The notes below the pieces were generated by a model, which worked only from the letters and a program-made list of their open reading frames with translations, made no database searches and was not told the origin of the DNA. Below are positions 15,560 through 23,627 of a stretch of DNA of 64,000 nucleotides, piece by piece. How positions within the stretch are numbered: position 1 is the stretch's first letter; each line of letters starts with the position of its first letter. The stretch comes from Nonlabens ulvanivorans (GTDB lineage Bacteria > Bacteroidota > Bacteroidia > Flavobacteriales > Flavobacteriaceae). The translations under genes were made by a program, and so were the position numbers. The DNA lies in the NCBI RefSeq assembly GCF_000732625.1, contig NZ_JPJI01000004.1:1-64000 (forward strand). Reading direction: 5' to 3'.

Positions 15560-16786
15560 TTGAATCAACAGAACAAACTTAAAATATTAAACGATCCCAT
15601 TTATGGTTTTATTACCATTCCTAATGAGGACTTATTTACAATAATAGAACATCCTTTTTTTCAAAGGTTGCGTCGCATCACTCAAATGGGATTGAGCTAC
15701 CTGGTTTATCCAGGTGCACATCACACTCGATTTCATCATGCATTAGGTTGCTTGCACTTAATGCAAAAAGCTGTCCAAGTACTTCGTTCTAAAGATGTTG
15801 AAATATCTATAGAAGAAGAAGATGCTCTTTATAAGGCAATATTATTACATGATATTGGACATGGTCCATTCTCACATGCTATGGAACACAGCTTTGTAAA
15901 TAATGTTAGTCACGAAGATATTTCTATCCTTTTTATGGAGGCTCTTAATAAAGAGTTTAACGGTAGTTTAACGCTAGCCATTAAAATATTTAAGGGAGAA
16001 TATCATCGTCCCTTTATGATGCAGCTTATATCTAGCCAGCTTGACATGGATCGATTAGACTATTTAAAGAGAGATAGTTTTTACACAGGTGTCGCAGAAG
16101 GTAATATTAATAGTCAGCGTTTAATTGCGATGCTTAATGTAAAAGAAGATGAATTAGTTGTTGAACAAAAAGGGATATATTCTGTCGAGCATTTTTTAAG
16201 CAGTCGTAGATTGATGTACTGGCAGGTCTACCTTCATAAAACAGGAATAGGAGCAGAGCATTTATTACAATCCGTTTTTGTACGTATTAAAGAGTTGATT
16301 AAATCTGGTGAAACAATGGAAATCCCAGCAGATTTATTCTTTTTTCTTAAAAATGAGGTCTCTTTAAGCGATTTTGATCTCGATACTTTAAGCAGATTCT
16401 CAAGATTAGATGATACCGATTTGATAAGCACCTTGAAATTTGGTTCTCAACACAACGATTTTGTGCTTAAAGAATTATGTCAAATGATTCTTAACCGACA
16501 ATTGCTCAAAATCAAGTTTACAAAACAGCCTGTTACCGCTTCAAAACTTGATAAGAAAATCAAAACTTTAAAGACCGTATATGACCTTTCTGACCACGAG
16601 GCAAGATATTTTGTTTTCTCAGGTGCTGTTCATAATCTCGCTTACGCGAAAGCAAAACCTATAAAAATCCTTTTCAAAAATGGGAAATTAGTAGAGCTCA
16701 TAAAGGCTGGCGAGGAAGCAAGCTTTAAAGCACTCACTAAACAAGTGACTAAATATTACTACTGCTATCCTAAGATTCAGGATTAA
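15560..16786 (+). CDS. HD-domain phosphohydrolase
   Basis: 408 residues from a TTG start, chosen because the frame begins NQQNKLKILNDPIYGF, as in relatives, and a promoter element lies 20 bp upstream. HD-superfamily metal-dependent phosphohydrolase of the dNTPase/YdhJ-like type: HHTRFHHALG (54-63) and LLHDIGHGPFSHAMEH (H97, D98) give the metal ligands, and LDMDRLDYLKRDSF gives the distal Asp. The substrate (dNTP or another nucleotide) cannot be told from sequence. A palindrome copy near the 3' end reads LAYAKAK. It ends 23 bp before lpxD. Confidence 0.88.
   Translation: MNQQNKLKILNDPIYGFITIPNEDLFTIIEHPFFQRLRRITQMGLSYLVYPGAHHTRFHHALGCLHLMQKAVQVLRSKDVEISIEEEDALYKAILLHDIGHGPFSHAMEHSFVNNVSHEDISILFMEALNKEFNGSLTLAIKIFKGEYHRPFMMQLISSQLDMDRLDYLKRDSFYTGVAEGNINSQRLIAMLNVKEDELVVEQKGIYSVEHFLSSRRLMYWQVYLHKTGIGAEHLLQSVFVRIKELIKSGETMEIPADLFFFLKNEVSLSDFDLDTLSRFSRLDDTDLISTLKFGSQHNDFVLKELCQMILNRQLLKIKFTKQPVTASKLDKKIKTLKTVYDLSDHEARYFVFSGAVHNLAYAKAKPIKILFKNGKLVELIKAGEEASFKALTKQVTKYYYCYPKIQD
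15574..15581 (-). promoter_or_regulatory. Possible -7 element of porX
   Basis: Minus-strand TAAGTTTG, 47 bp upstream of the porX ATG. It lies inside the first codons of the divergent HD-domain gene, so the two promoters overlap. Confidence 0.45.
16639..16653. repeat. Dispersed palindrome copy in the HD-domain gene
   Basis: CGCTTACGCGAAAGC, one base off the core, read in frame as Ala-Tyr-Ala-Lys-Ala. Confidence 0.7.
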
Positions 16787-16796
16787 CTAAAATTAC

Positions 16797-16804
16797 TATT
16801 TTTG
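16797..16804 (+). promoter_or_regulatory. -7 element of lpxD
   Basis: TATTTTTG ends 5 bp before the lpxD ATG, so a near-leaderless transcript is predicted. Confidence 0.6.
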
Positions 16805-16809
16805 CGATA

Positions 16810-17829
16810 ATGAAATTTACCGTACAACAAATTGCAGATATACTAGAAGGAACTATTGTAGGTGACTCTGAAACACAAGTTTCTAAGCTCTCTAAAATAG
16901 AAGAAGGTGAGGCTGGTAGTATCAGCTTTTTATCAAATACTAAGTATACTCCATTTATATATACCACAAAGGCAAGCGCAGTCATCGTAAACGCTGATTT
17001 TGTTCCAGATCAAAGTGTATCTACAACGTTAATTCAAGTAGAAGACTCTTATAGTGCTTTTACTAAATTGCTTGAATACTATCAAATGATCAAGCTTAAT
17101 AAAAGTGGCATAGAACAACCTAGTTTTATACATGAATCAGTGGTTAAAGGCGACGGTTTTTACCTAGCCGCATTTGCATATGTTTCTCAAAATGTCAAAC
17201 TAGGTGATAACGTGAAAATATTTTCACAAGTTCATATTTCAGATAATGTTACCATAGGAGATAACTGTGTCATACATGCTGGCGCAAAAATTATGTCGGA
17301 CACGATAATAGGTAATAATGTAACTATTCATGCGGGAGCTGTTGTAGGAGCAGATGGGTTTGGTTTTTCACCTAATCCGGATGGGACGTATAATAAAATC
17401 CCTCAAACAGGTATCGTTATTATAGAAGACAATGTTGATATAGGAGCGTTAACCACTATAGATAGAGCAACCTTGGGTGCTACCATTATTAAAAAAGGAG
17501 CTAAACTTGATAATCAGATACAAATCGGGCATAATGTAGAAATAGGTGAAAACACCGTTATTGCTGCTCAGACAGGTGTTGCTGGTTCATCAAAAGTAGG
17601 CAGAAACTGTCGTATAGGTGGTCAAGTAGGTATCGCAGGACATATAACTATAGGTGATAATGTTGGAATACAAGCACAAAGTGGTGTAGGTAAAAACATT
17701 AAAAATGATATGGTGATACAAGGTTCTCCAGCATTTGATTATGGTGATTGGAGCCGATCTTATGTATATTTTAAAAATTTAAAAAAGCTAGACAGCAGGA
17801 TTGCTGATCTTGAGAAAAAGAATTCATAG
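16810..17829 (+). CDS. lpxD: UDP-3-O-(3-hydroxyacyl)glucosamine N-acyltransferase
   Basis: 339 residues, normal length. Third step of lipid A synthesis: adds the N-linked 3-hydroxyacyl chain from acyl-ACP. The N-terminal uridine-binding domain (about 1-100) is followed by a left-handed beta-helix of hexapeptide repeats (GDNVKIFSQVHI, GDNCVIHAGAKI, GNNVTIHAGAVVGADGFGF) with the catalytic-region QIGHNVEIGE and a C-terminal helix. It heads the cluster lpxD-lpxC/fabZ-lpxA-efp-lpxD2, with direct stop-start contact to the next gene (TAG then ATG). Confidence 0.96.
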   Translation: MKFTVQQIADILEGTIVGDSETQVSKLSKIEEGEAGSISFLSNTKYTPFIYTTKASAVIVNADFVPDQSVSTTLIQVEDSYSAFTKLLEYYQMIKLNKSGIEQPSFIHESVVKGDGFYLAAFAYVSQNVKLGDNVKIFSQVHISDNVTIGDNCVIHAGAKIMSDTIIGNNVTIHAGAVVGADGFGFSPNPDGTYNKIPQTGIVIIEDNVDIGALTTIDRATLGATIIKKGAKLDNQIQIGHNVEIGENTVIAAQTGVAGSSKVGRNCRIGGQVGIAGHITIGDNVGIQAQSGVGKNIKNDMVIQGSPAFDYGDWSRSYVYFKNLKKLDSRIADLEKKNS

Positions 17830-19230
17830 ATGACAACTACAGATTTTAAACAAACGACTATATCTAAAGATATTTCCTTAACAGGTGTAGGATTGCACAC
17901 AGGAAACAATGTTACTTTAGTCTTTAAACCGGCACCAGCAAATCATGGCTATAAATTTCAGCGTGTTGATTTAGAAGGTCAACCAGTAATTGAAGCAGAT
18001 GCTAACTATGTAACAGATACCAAACGCGGTACCACGTTAGATAAAAATGGTGTTCACATTAATACTTGTGAGCATGTCCTAGCAGCCCTAGTAGGTTTAG
18101 AAATAGATAATTGTCTTATTGAAATAGATAATAGTGAACCACCTATCATGGATGGGTCATCAAAATTCTTTATCGAGGCTTTAGAGAAAGCAGGTATTGA
18201 TGATTTAGATGCAAACCGTAAAGAATATGTCGTTAAAGACGTTATATCTTATCGTGATGAAGAGACTGGTAGTGAAATTATTCTTATGCCTTCAGACTCT
18301 TACCAAGTAACAACGATGGTAGATTTTGGAACTAAGGTTTTAGGAACTCAAAATGCTACCTTAGAAAAATTATCTGACTTTAAATCGGAAATATCAGATT
18401 CTAGAACTTTTAGTTTCTTACATGAAATTGAAATGTTATTAGAACATGGGTTAATAAAAGGTGGAGATTTAAATAACGCTATAGTTTATGTAGATAAAGA
18501 GTTGTCTACTAAAACGATGGAAAACCTTAAGAAGGCTTTTAATAAAGATAATGTCTCTGTAAAGCCTAATGGGATTCTAGATAATCTAACATTACACTAT
18601 CCTAATGAAGCTGCACGTCACAAATTACTAGATGTAATTGGTGATCTAGCCTTAGTCGGCACTAGAATCAGAGGTAAAGTTATTGCAAATAAGCCTGGGC
18701 ATTATGTAAATACTCAATTTGCAAAAAAACTATCTAAACTTATCAAGTTAGAAGCTCGTAATAATGTGCCTAAAGTAGATTTTAATAAAGAGCCTTTAAT
18801 GGATGTGGTGAAAATTATGGAAGTTTTACCGCACAGGCCACCATTTCTTTTAATTGATAAGATTTTTGAACTATCAGATAGTCATGTCATAGGATTAAAA
18901 AATGTGACGATGAATGAGCAGTTCTTCAATGGTCACTTTCCAGGTGCTCCTGTGATGCCTGGTGTTCTTATCGTAGAAGCAATGGCGCAAACTGGTGGTA
19001 TACTAGTCTTAAGTACGGTACCAGATCCAGAAAATTATTTAACATTCTTCATGAAGATGGATAATGTAAAGTTCAAGCGTAAAGTTTCTCCAGGAGACAC
19101 GCTTATATTTAAATGTGATTTAATAACTCCTATTAGAAGAGGTATATGTCACATGCAAGCTTATGCTTATGCAAACGGTGTACTATGTGCCGAGGCTGAG
19201 TTAATGGCACAAATCTCAAAAGTAAAATAA
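17830..19230 (+). CDS. lpxC/fabZ: Bifunctional UDP-3-O-acyl-GlcNAc deacetylase / 3-hydroxyacyl-ACP dehydratase
   Basis: 466 residues, a fusion found in Bacteroidota. The LpxC part (1-305) removes the acetyl group in the committed step of lipid A synthesis: GVGLHTG at 19-25, zinc ligand in NTCEHVLAAL (H82), FNKDNVSVK region and LHYPNEAARHKLLDVIGDLAL with the other ligands. The FabZ part (about 318-466) dehydrates 3-hydroxyacyl-ACP: MEVLPHRPPFLLIDKI, catalytic H369 in NGHFPGAPVMPG and E383 in IVEAMAQ. Coupling both activities in one chain lets them compete for or share 3-hydroxyacyl-ACP. The stop overlaps the lpxA ATG (TAATG). Confidence 0.96.
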   Translation: MTTTDFKQTTISKDISLTGVGLHTGNNVTLVFKPAPANHGYKFQRVDLEGQPVIEADANYVTDTKRGTTLDKNGVHINTCEHVLAALVGLEIDNCLIEIDNSEPPIMDGSSKFFIEALEKAGIDDLDANRKEYVVKDVISYRDEETGSEIILMPSDSYQVTTMVDFGTKVLGTQNATLEKLSDFKSEISDSRTFSFLHEIEMLLEHGLIKGGDLNNAIVYVDKELSTKTMENLKKAFNKDNVSVKPNGILDNLTLHYPNEAARHKLLDVIGDLALVGTRIRGKVIANKPGHYVNTQFAKKLSKLIKLEARNNVPKVDFNKEPLMDVVKIMEVLPHRPPFLLIDKIFELSDSHVIGLKNVTMNEQFFNGHFPGAPVMPGVLIVEAMAQTGGILVLSTVPDPENYLTFFMKMDNVKFKRKVSPGDTLIFKCDLITPIRRGICHMQAYAYANGVLCAEAELMAQISKVK

Positions 19231-20015
19231 TGAATCAACCATTAGCATACGTACATCCAGGAGCAAAAATAGCCAAGAATGTAGTTATAGAACCCTTTAC
19301 AACAATTCACAATGACGTCATTATAGGTGAAGGGACATGGATAGGATCAAATGTTACTATCATGGAAGGTGCTCGCATCGGTAAGAACGTAAGTATTTTT
19401 CCAGGAGCGGTAATAAGCGCCATTCCACAAGATAAAAAGTTTGAGGATGAAGACACCACCACAGTAATAGGTGATAACACAACGATTAGAGAATGTGTAA
19501 CTATCAATCGAGGAACGTCTGATCGAATGAAAACCGTAATAGGTAAGAATTGCTGGATTATGGCTTACTGTCATATCGCACATGATTGCGTAGTTGGAGA
19601 TAACTGTATTTTTTCAAACAACAGTACTCTTGCAGGACACATAACCGTAGGAGATCACGTTGTACTAGCTGGTATGGCTGCTGTTCAACAGTTTTGTCAG
19701 ATAGGTAGTCATGCGTTTGTAACCGGTGGATCATTGGTAAGAAAAGATGTGCCACCATTTGTAAAAGCAGGACGTGAACCATTAAGTTATGTAGGTATCA
19801 ATTCTGTAGGTTTAAGAAGAAGAGGTTTTGAATTAGAGAAAATCAGAGAAATTCAAGATATTTACCGCATTCTTTATCAAAAAAATTATAACGTATCTCA
19901 AGCTGTTCAAATAATAGAAGCAGAAATGAGTGCGACTAATGAAAGAGATGAAATAATAGAATTTATAAAAAACTCAAAGCGAGGTATCATGAGAGGATAC
20001 GTAGCTAGTAATTAA
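19230..20015 (+). CDS. lpxA: UDP-N-acetylglucosamine O-acyltransferase
   Basis: 261 residues, normal length. First step of lipid A synthesis. Left-handed beta-helix with repeats such as IGEGTWIGSNVTIMEGARIGKNVSIF; catalytic His118 in HIAHDCVVGDNC, matching His125 of the E. coli enzyme; GMAAVQQFCQIGSHAFVTGGSLVRKDVPPF and a C-terminal helical domain with RRRGFELEKIREI. Overlaps the preceding stop by one base. efp follows 6 bp later. Confidence 0.97.
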   Translation: MNQPLAYVHPGAKIAKNVVIEPFTTIHNDVIIGEGTWIGSNVTIMEGARIGKNVSIFPGAVISAIPQDKKFEDEDTTTVIGDNTTIRECVTINRGTSDRMKTVIGKNCWIMAYCHIAHDCVVGDNCIFSNNSTLAGHITVGDHVVLAGMAAVQQFCQIGSHAFVTGGSLVRKDVPPFVKAGREPLSYVGINSVGLRRRGFELEKIREIQDIYRILYQKNYNVSQAVQIIEAEMSATNERDEIIEFIKNSKRGIMRGYVASN

Positions 20016-20021
20016 TAAGAT

Positions 20022-20585
20022 ATGGCAAGTACAAGCGACATTAGAAAAGGATTGTGTATTAGATACAATCACGATATTTATAAAATAGTTGAATTTTTAC
20101 ACGTTAAACCAGGTAAAGGACCAGCATTTGTAAGAACAAAATTAAAAAGTGTTACTAATGGTAAAGTGATTGATAATACTTTTTCTGCAGGACATAAAAT
20201 TGAAGATATTAGAGTAGAAACTCAATCATTTCAATTTTTATATCAAGATCCTGAAGGTTATCATTTCATGAATACCGATACTTATGAGCAAATTCAATTA
20301 CAAGAATCAGTATTAGATGCTCCAGGTCTATTAAAAGAAGGTGAAGTAGTAAAAATTCAAATTAATACTGAAGATGATTCTCCACTTTCTGTAGATATGC
20401 CACAATATGTAGTTTTAGAAGTTACAGCAACAGAACCTGGCCTTAAAGGTAATACAGCTACAAACGCTACTAAGCCAGCAACAGTAGAAACAGGTGCAGA
20501 GGTTAATGTACCTCTTTTCATCAATGAAGGAGATAAAATACGTATTGATACAGATAAAGGTGCTTATCACGAGCGCATGAAGTAA
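20022..20585 (+). CDS. efp: Translation elongation factor P
   Basis: 187 residues, normal length. Relieves ribosome stalling at polyproline stretches. Three beta-barrel domains: KOW-like N-terminus with the tip KPGKGPAFVRTKLK, where K32 is the residue equivalent to the modified lysine of E. coli, then the OB domains, ending GDKIRIDTDKGAYHERMK. Its place within the lpx cluster (6 bp after lpxA, 3 bp before the second lpxD-like gene) suggests cotranscription. Confidence 0.96.
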   Translation: MASTSDIRKGLCIRYNHDIYKIVEFLHVKPGKGPAFVRTKLKSVTNGKVIDNTFSAGHKIEDIRVETQSFQFLYQDPEGYHFMNTDTYEQIQLQESVLDAPGLLKEGEVVKIQINTEDDSPLSVDMPQYVVLEVTATEPGLKGNTATNATKPATVETGAEVNVPLFINEGDKIRIDTDKGAYHERMK

Positions 20586-20588
20586 TAC

Positions 20589-21515
20589 ATGAAGTTCTCA
20601 CAAACACATCGTTTAAAGGATATCGCTGCACTCATAGATTGTGAGTATGTAGGTGATGATCAATTTCCGGTTACTGGTATGAATGAGATTCATGTAGTGA
20701 CACCAGGAGATATTGTGTTTGTGGATCATCCCAAATATTATGATAAGGCCTTGCAAAGTGATGCGACTATTGTTTTAATTAATAAAAAAGTAGAAGCACC
20801 TTCTGGTAAAGCTCTTTTAATATCAGATGATCCTTTCAGAGACTTTAATAAACTAACACAACACTTTGCTCCGTTTCACGCTTTCGCGGAAGCGAATACC
20901 AAAGCGCCTATAGTAGGTGAAGGATCCATAATACAACCTAATGTCTTTTTAGGTAATGATGTTGTCATCGGAACAAATTGTGTCATACACAGTAATGTTT
21001 CAATTAATGATCGATGTATCGTTGGTGATAATGTCACTATTCATTCGGGAACTGTGTTAGGGGCAGACGCTTTCTACTACAAACGTAGACCAGAAGGTTA
21101 TGATAAATTACTAAGTAATGGACGCGTTGTCATTGATAACGATGTAGAGATTGGTAGTTTATGTACGATTGATCGTGGTGTGAGTGGTGATACAACGATA
21201 GGTAGCGGTAGTAAATTAGATAATCAAGTCCATATAGGACATGACACAGTAATTGGTCAACATGTTCTTATCGCTAGTCAAACTGGTATTTCAGGCTGTG
21301 TAATCATTGAAGATGAGGTGAAGATTTGGGGTCAAGTAGGGATACGTAGTGATATAAGACTAGGAAAGGGATGTGAAATAATGGCACAAAGTGGTGTCTC
21401 AAAAGATGTTAAACCAGGTGATGTATTATTCGGTTCACCAGCCTCAAATGCTAAAGAAAAGTTTAGAGAGCTGGCAGCTATAAGAATGTTACCTAACTTT
21501 ATCAAAAATAAATAA
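20589..21515 (+). CDS. Second LpxD-like N-acyltransferase
   Basis: 308 residues. A paralogue of the LpxD at 16810: uridine-binding-like N-terminal domain (LKDIAALIDCEYVGDD..., DIVFVDHPKY), hexapeptide beta-helix (GNDVVIGTNCVIHSNVSI, GDNVTIHSGTVLGADAFYYKRRPEGY), QVHIGHDTVIGQ and a C-terminal IKNK. It is shorter and lacks the long final helix of the first copy. It may acylate a different sugar or use another acyl chain. A palindrome copy encodes HAFAEANT at about residues 97-104. Confidence 0.9.
   Translation: MKFSQTHRLKDIAALIDCEYVGDDQFPVTGMNEIHVVTPGDIVFVDHPKYYDKALQSDATIVLINKKVEAPSGKALLISDDPFRDFNKLTQHFAPFHAFAEANTKAPIVGEGSIIQPNVFLGNDVVIGTNCVIHSNVSINDRCIVGDNVTIHSGTVLGADAFYYKRRPEGYDKLLSNGRVVIDNDVEIGSLCTIDRGVSGDTTIGSGSKLDNQVHIGHDTVIGQHVLIASQTGISGCVIIEDEVKIWGQVGIRSDIRLGKGCEIMAQSGVSKDVKPGDVLFGSPASNAKEKFRELAAIRMLPNFIKNK
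20879..20894. repeat. Dispersed palindrome copy in the second lpxD-like gene
   Basis: CGCTTTCGCGGAAGCG, one base off perfect, read as Ala-Phe-Ala-Glu-Ala at the junction of the N-terminal domain and the beta-helix. Confidence 0.8.
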
Positions 21516-21890
21516 ATGTCAGCAGCAGCTAAAAAAATTATAAGATCATTCTTAGAATCAGATATGTTTATCAATCCTGATCTATTTAAAGATTTCATAC
21601 ATCCAGATTTTAGAACACACTGGCATGCTAGTTCTGGTTATAGAGAATACAATTATAATGAATATTATAGACTGACTGAGTCAACTGCGTCGTCATATGA
21701 AAGTATGAGAACAGAAATCACGCACATGATCAGTGAAAAGGATGAAGTAGCAGCACGATTTACTGTGTTTGTAAAAACCGTAGAAAATCCTCGAGAAGAA
21801 ATTCCTATAGGGTATTTTATTTCTATCTTTAAAGTCTCAGAAAATAAAATCATAGAGATTCATCAAACGAGTCACCCAAGCGAAAAGTAA
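21516..21890 (+). CDS. NTF2-like (SnoaL-type) protein
   Basis: 124 residues; start codon directly follows the preceding stop. The pattern (FLESDMFINPDLFKDFIHPDFRTHWHASSGYREYNYNEYYR, then ARFTVFVKTVENPREEIPIGYFISIFKVSENKIIEIHQTSHP) fits a single-domain NTF2-like cone fold that could bind a small ligand. No catalytic role can be assigned. It is likely cotranscribed with the lpx cluster and sucD. Confidence 0.75.
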   Translation: MSAAAKKIIRSFLESDMFINPDLFKDFIHPDFRTHWHASSGYREYNYNEYYRLTESTASSYESMRTEITHMISEKDEVAARFTVFVKTVENPREEIPIGYFISIFKVSENKIIEIHQTSHPSEK

Positions 21891-21922
21891 AAAAAAATAA
21901 AACTCAACTTAAATATATATAA

Positions 21923-22795
21923 ATGAGCGTTTTAGTAAACAAAGATTCTAATATTATAGTACAAGGTTTCACTGGTAGTGAAGGAACATTCCACGCTGGC
22001 CAGATGATTGAATATGGTACAAACGTAGTAGGTGGAGTAACACCAGGTAAAGGTGGACAGACTCACTTAGATAAGCCTGTTTTCAACACTGTTTCTGAAG
22101 CGGTTGAGAAAGTTGGAGCAAACGTAACTATCATTTTTGTGCCACCAGCATTTGCTGCAGATGCAATTATGGAAGCTGCAGACGCAGGAATTGAAGTAAT
22201 TATCACAATTACTGAAGGGATTCCAGTAGCTGATATGGTAAAGGCTGCAGACTATATTAAAGATAAAAACTGTCGATTAGTAGGTCCTAACTGTCCAGGT
22301 GTTATCACTCCAGGAGAAGCAAAAGTAGGTATCATGCCAGGTTTTGTATTTAAAAAAGGAAAAGTAGGTATTGTTTCAAAATCAGGAACACTTACTTATG
22401 AAGCATCTGACCAAGTTGTAAAACAAGGTTATGGAATATCAACAGCTATCGGAATAGGTGGAGATCCTATCATAGGAACTACAACAAAAGAAGCTGTAGA
22501 ATTATTTATGAACGATCCAGAAACTGAAGCTATCGTTATGATAGGAGAGATAGGTGGCCAATTAGAGGCTGATGCAGCACAATGGATTAAAGCAACTGGT
22601 AACAAGAAACCGGTCATAGGCTTTATAGCAGGAGAAACTGCTCCAGCTGGTCGTACTATGGGGCACGCAGGTGCTATTGTAGGTGGATCTGAAGATACTG
22701 CACAAGCTAAAAAAGCGATCATGAGAGAATGTGGAATTCACGTTGTAGATTCTCCAGCAGAAATAGGTAAAAAAGTAGCTGAAGTAATAGGCTAA
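21923..22795 (+). CDS. sucD: Succinyl-CoA ligase, alpha subunit
   Basis: 290 residues, normal length. CoA-binding and catalytic subunit partnering SucC (6187). N-terminal [19 protein letters not shown] and [32 protein letters not shown] for CoA, and the phospho-histidine loop GHAGAIVGG with His248. It is the last gene before a strong terminator at the end of the lpx-efp cluster. Confidence 0.97.
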   Translation: MSVLVNKDSNIIVQGFTGSEGTFHAGQMIEYGTNVVGGVTPGKGGQTHLDKPVFNTVSEAVEKVGANVTIIFVPPAFAADAIMEAADAGIEVIITITEGIPVADMVKAADYIKDKNCRLVGPNCPGVITPGEAKVGIMPGFVFKKGKVGIVSKSGTLTYEASDQVVKQGYGISTAIGIGGDPIIGTTTKEAVELFMNDPETEAIVMIGEIGGQLEADAAQWIKATGNKKPVIGFIAGETAPAGRTMGHAGAIVGGSEDTAQAKKAIMRECGIHVVDSPAEIGKKVAEVIG

Positions 22796-22810
22796 TTTTT
22801 AAATCATATG

Positions 22811-22851
22811 GTCTAGACTTTTCTTTTATGAAGAGAAGTCTAGACTTTTTT
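22811..22851 (+). terminator. Terminator of the lpx-sucD transcript
   Basis: Long stem GTCTAGACTTTTCTT pairing with AAGAGAAGTCTAGAC (one G-T), 5-nt loop, then TTTTT; 15 bp after the sucD stop. Confidence 0.92.
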
Positions 22852-22864
22852 AATTGAACCAACT

Positions 22865-23611
22865 ATGAAATTACTTGAAGGTAAAACGGCTCTTATTACA
22901 GGAGCTAGTAGAGGTATAGGTAAAGGAATTGCACAAGTCTATGCACAGCACGGAGCAAATGTTGCATTTACATACAGCAGCTCTGAAGCACCTGCCTTAG
23001 AATTAGAAAAAGAACTCATCGCACTAGGCGTTAAAGCCAAAGCTTATAAAAGTAATGCTGCTAGTTTTCAAGAATCACAAGACCTAGTTGTACAGGTTGT
23101 TGAAGATTTTGGGACTGTTGATATATTAATCAATAATGCAGGTATTACAAAGGATAATCTTTTAATGCGTATTAGTGAAGAAGACTTTGATCAGGTAATA
23201 GAAGTGAATCTAAAGTCTGTGTTTAATATGACTAAAGCTGTTCAACGTACGATGTTGAAAAAGCGCTCAGGTAGTATTATAAACATGAGTAGTGTCGTAG
23301 GAGTAAAAGGTAATGCTGGACAGACTAACTATGCCGCTAGTAAAGCAGGAATTATAGGTTTCTCAAAATCTGTAGCGTTAGAACTAGGATCTAGAAATAT
23401 TAGATGTAACTCTATTGCTCCAGGATTTATTGAGACAGAAATGACTGGTAAATTAAATGAAGATGTCGTTCAAGGATGGAGAGATGCTATTCCATTAAAA
23501 CGTGGTGGCTCTCCAGTAGATGTTGCAAATGCGTGTGTATTTTTAGGTAGTGATCTTTCAACTTATGTGACTGGTCAGACTCTTAACGTGGATGGTGGTA
23601 TGCTTACCTAG
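22865..23611 (+). CDS. fabG: 3-oxoacyl-ACP reductase
   Basis: 248 residues. Short-chain dehydrogenase that reduces 3-oxoacyl-ACP with NADPH in fatty acid elongation. TGASRGIGKGIA is the cofactor loop, NNAG is present, and the catalytic set is Ser in NMSSVVG, Y156 and K160 in NYAASKAG; GFIETEMTGKL and VTGQTLNVDGGM are typical of FabG. The gene starts 14 bp after the sucD terminator, so it needs its own promoter, which was not identified. Confidence 0.94.
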   Translation: MKLLEGKTALITGASRGIGKGIAQVYAQHGANVAFTYSSSEAPALELEKELIALGVKAKAYKSNAASFQESQDLVVQVVEDFGTVDILINNAGITKDNLLMRISEEDFDQVIEVNLKSVFNMTKAVQRTMLKKRSGSIINMSSVVGVKGNAGQTNYAASKAGIIGFSKSVALELGSRNIRCNSIAPGFIETEMTGKLNEDVVQGWRDAIPLKRGGSPVDVANACVFLGSDLSTYVTGQTLNVDGGMLT

Positions 23612-23627
23612 TAAATAGATTGATTAT

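Noticed and set aside
15527-15568. Longer start for porX at a TTG
   Set aside because: The extra 14 residues precede the exact start of the receiver fold (MTDIKILWVDDE) and overlap the start of the divergent HD gene.
6187-22795. Translocation or assembly error separating sucC and sucD
   Set aside because: Both genes are intact with sound flanks, and separate loci are normal in many Flavobacteriaceae.
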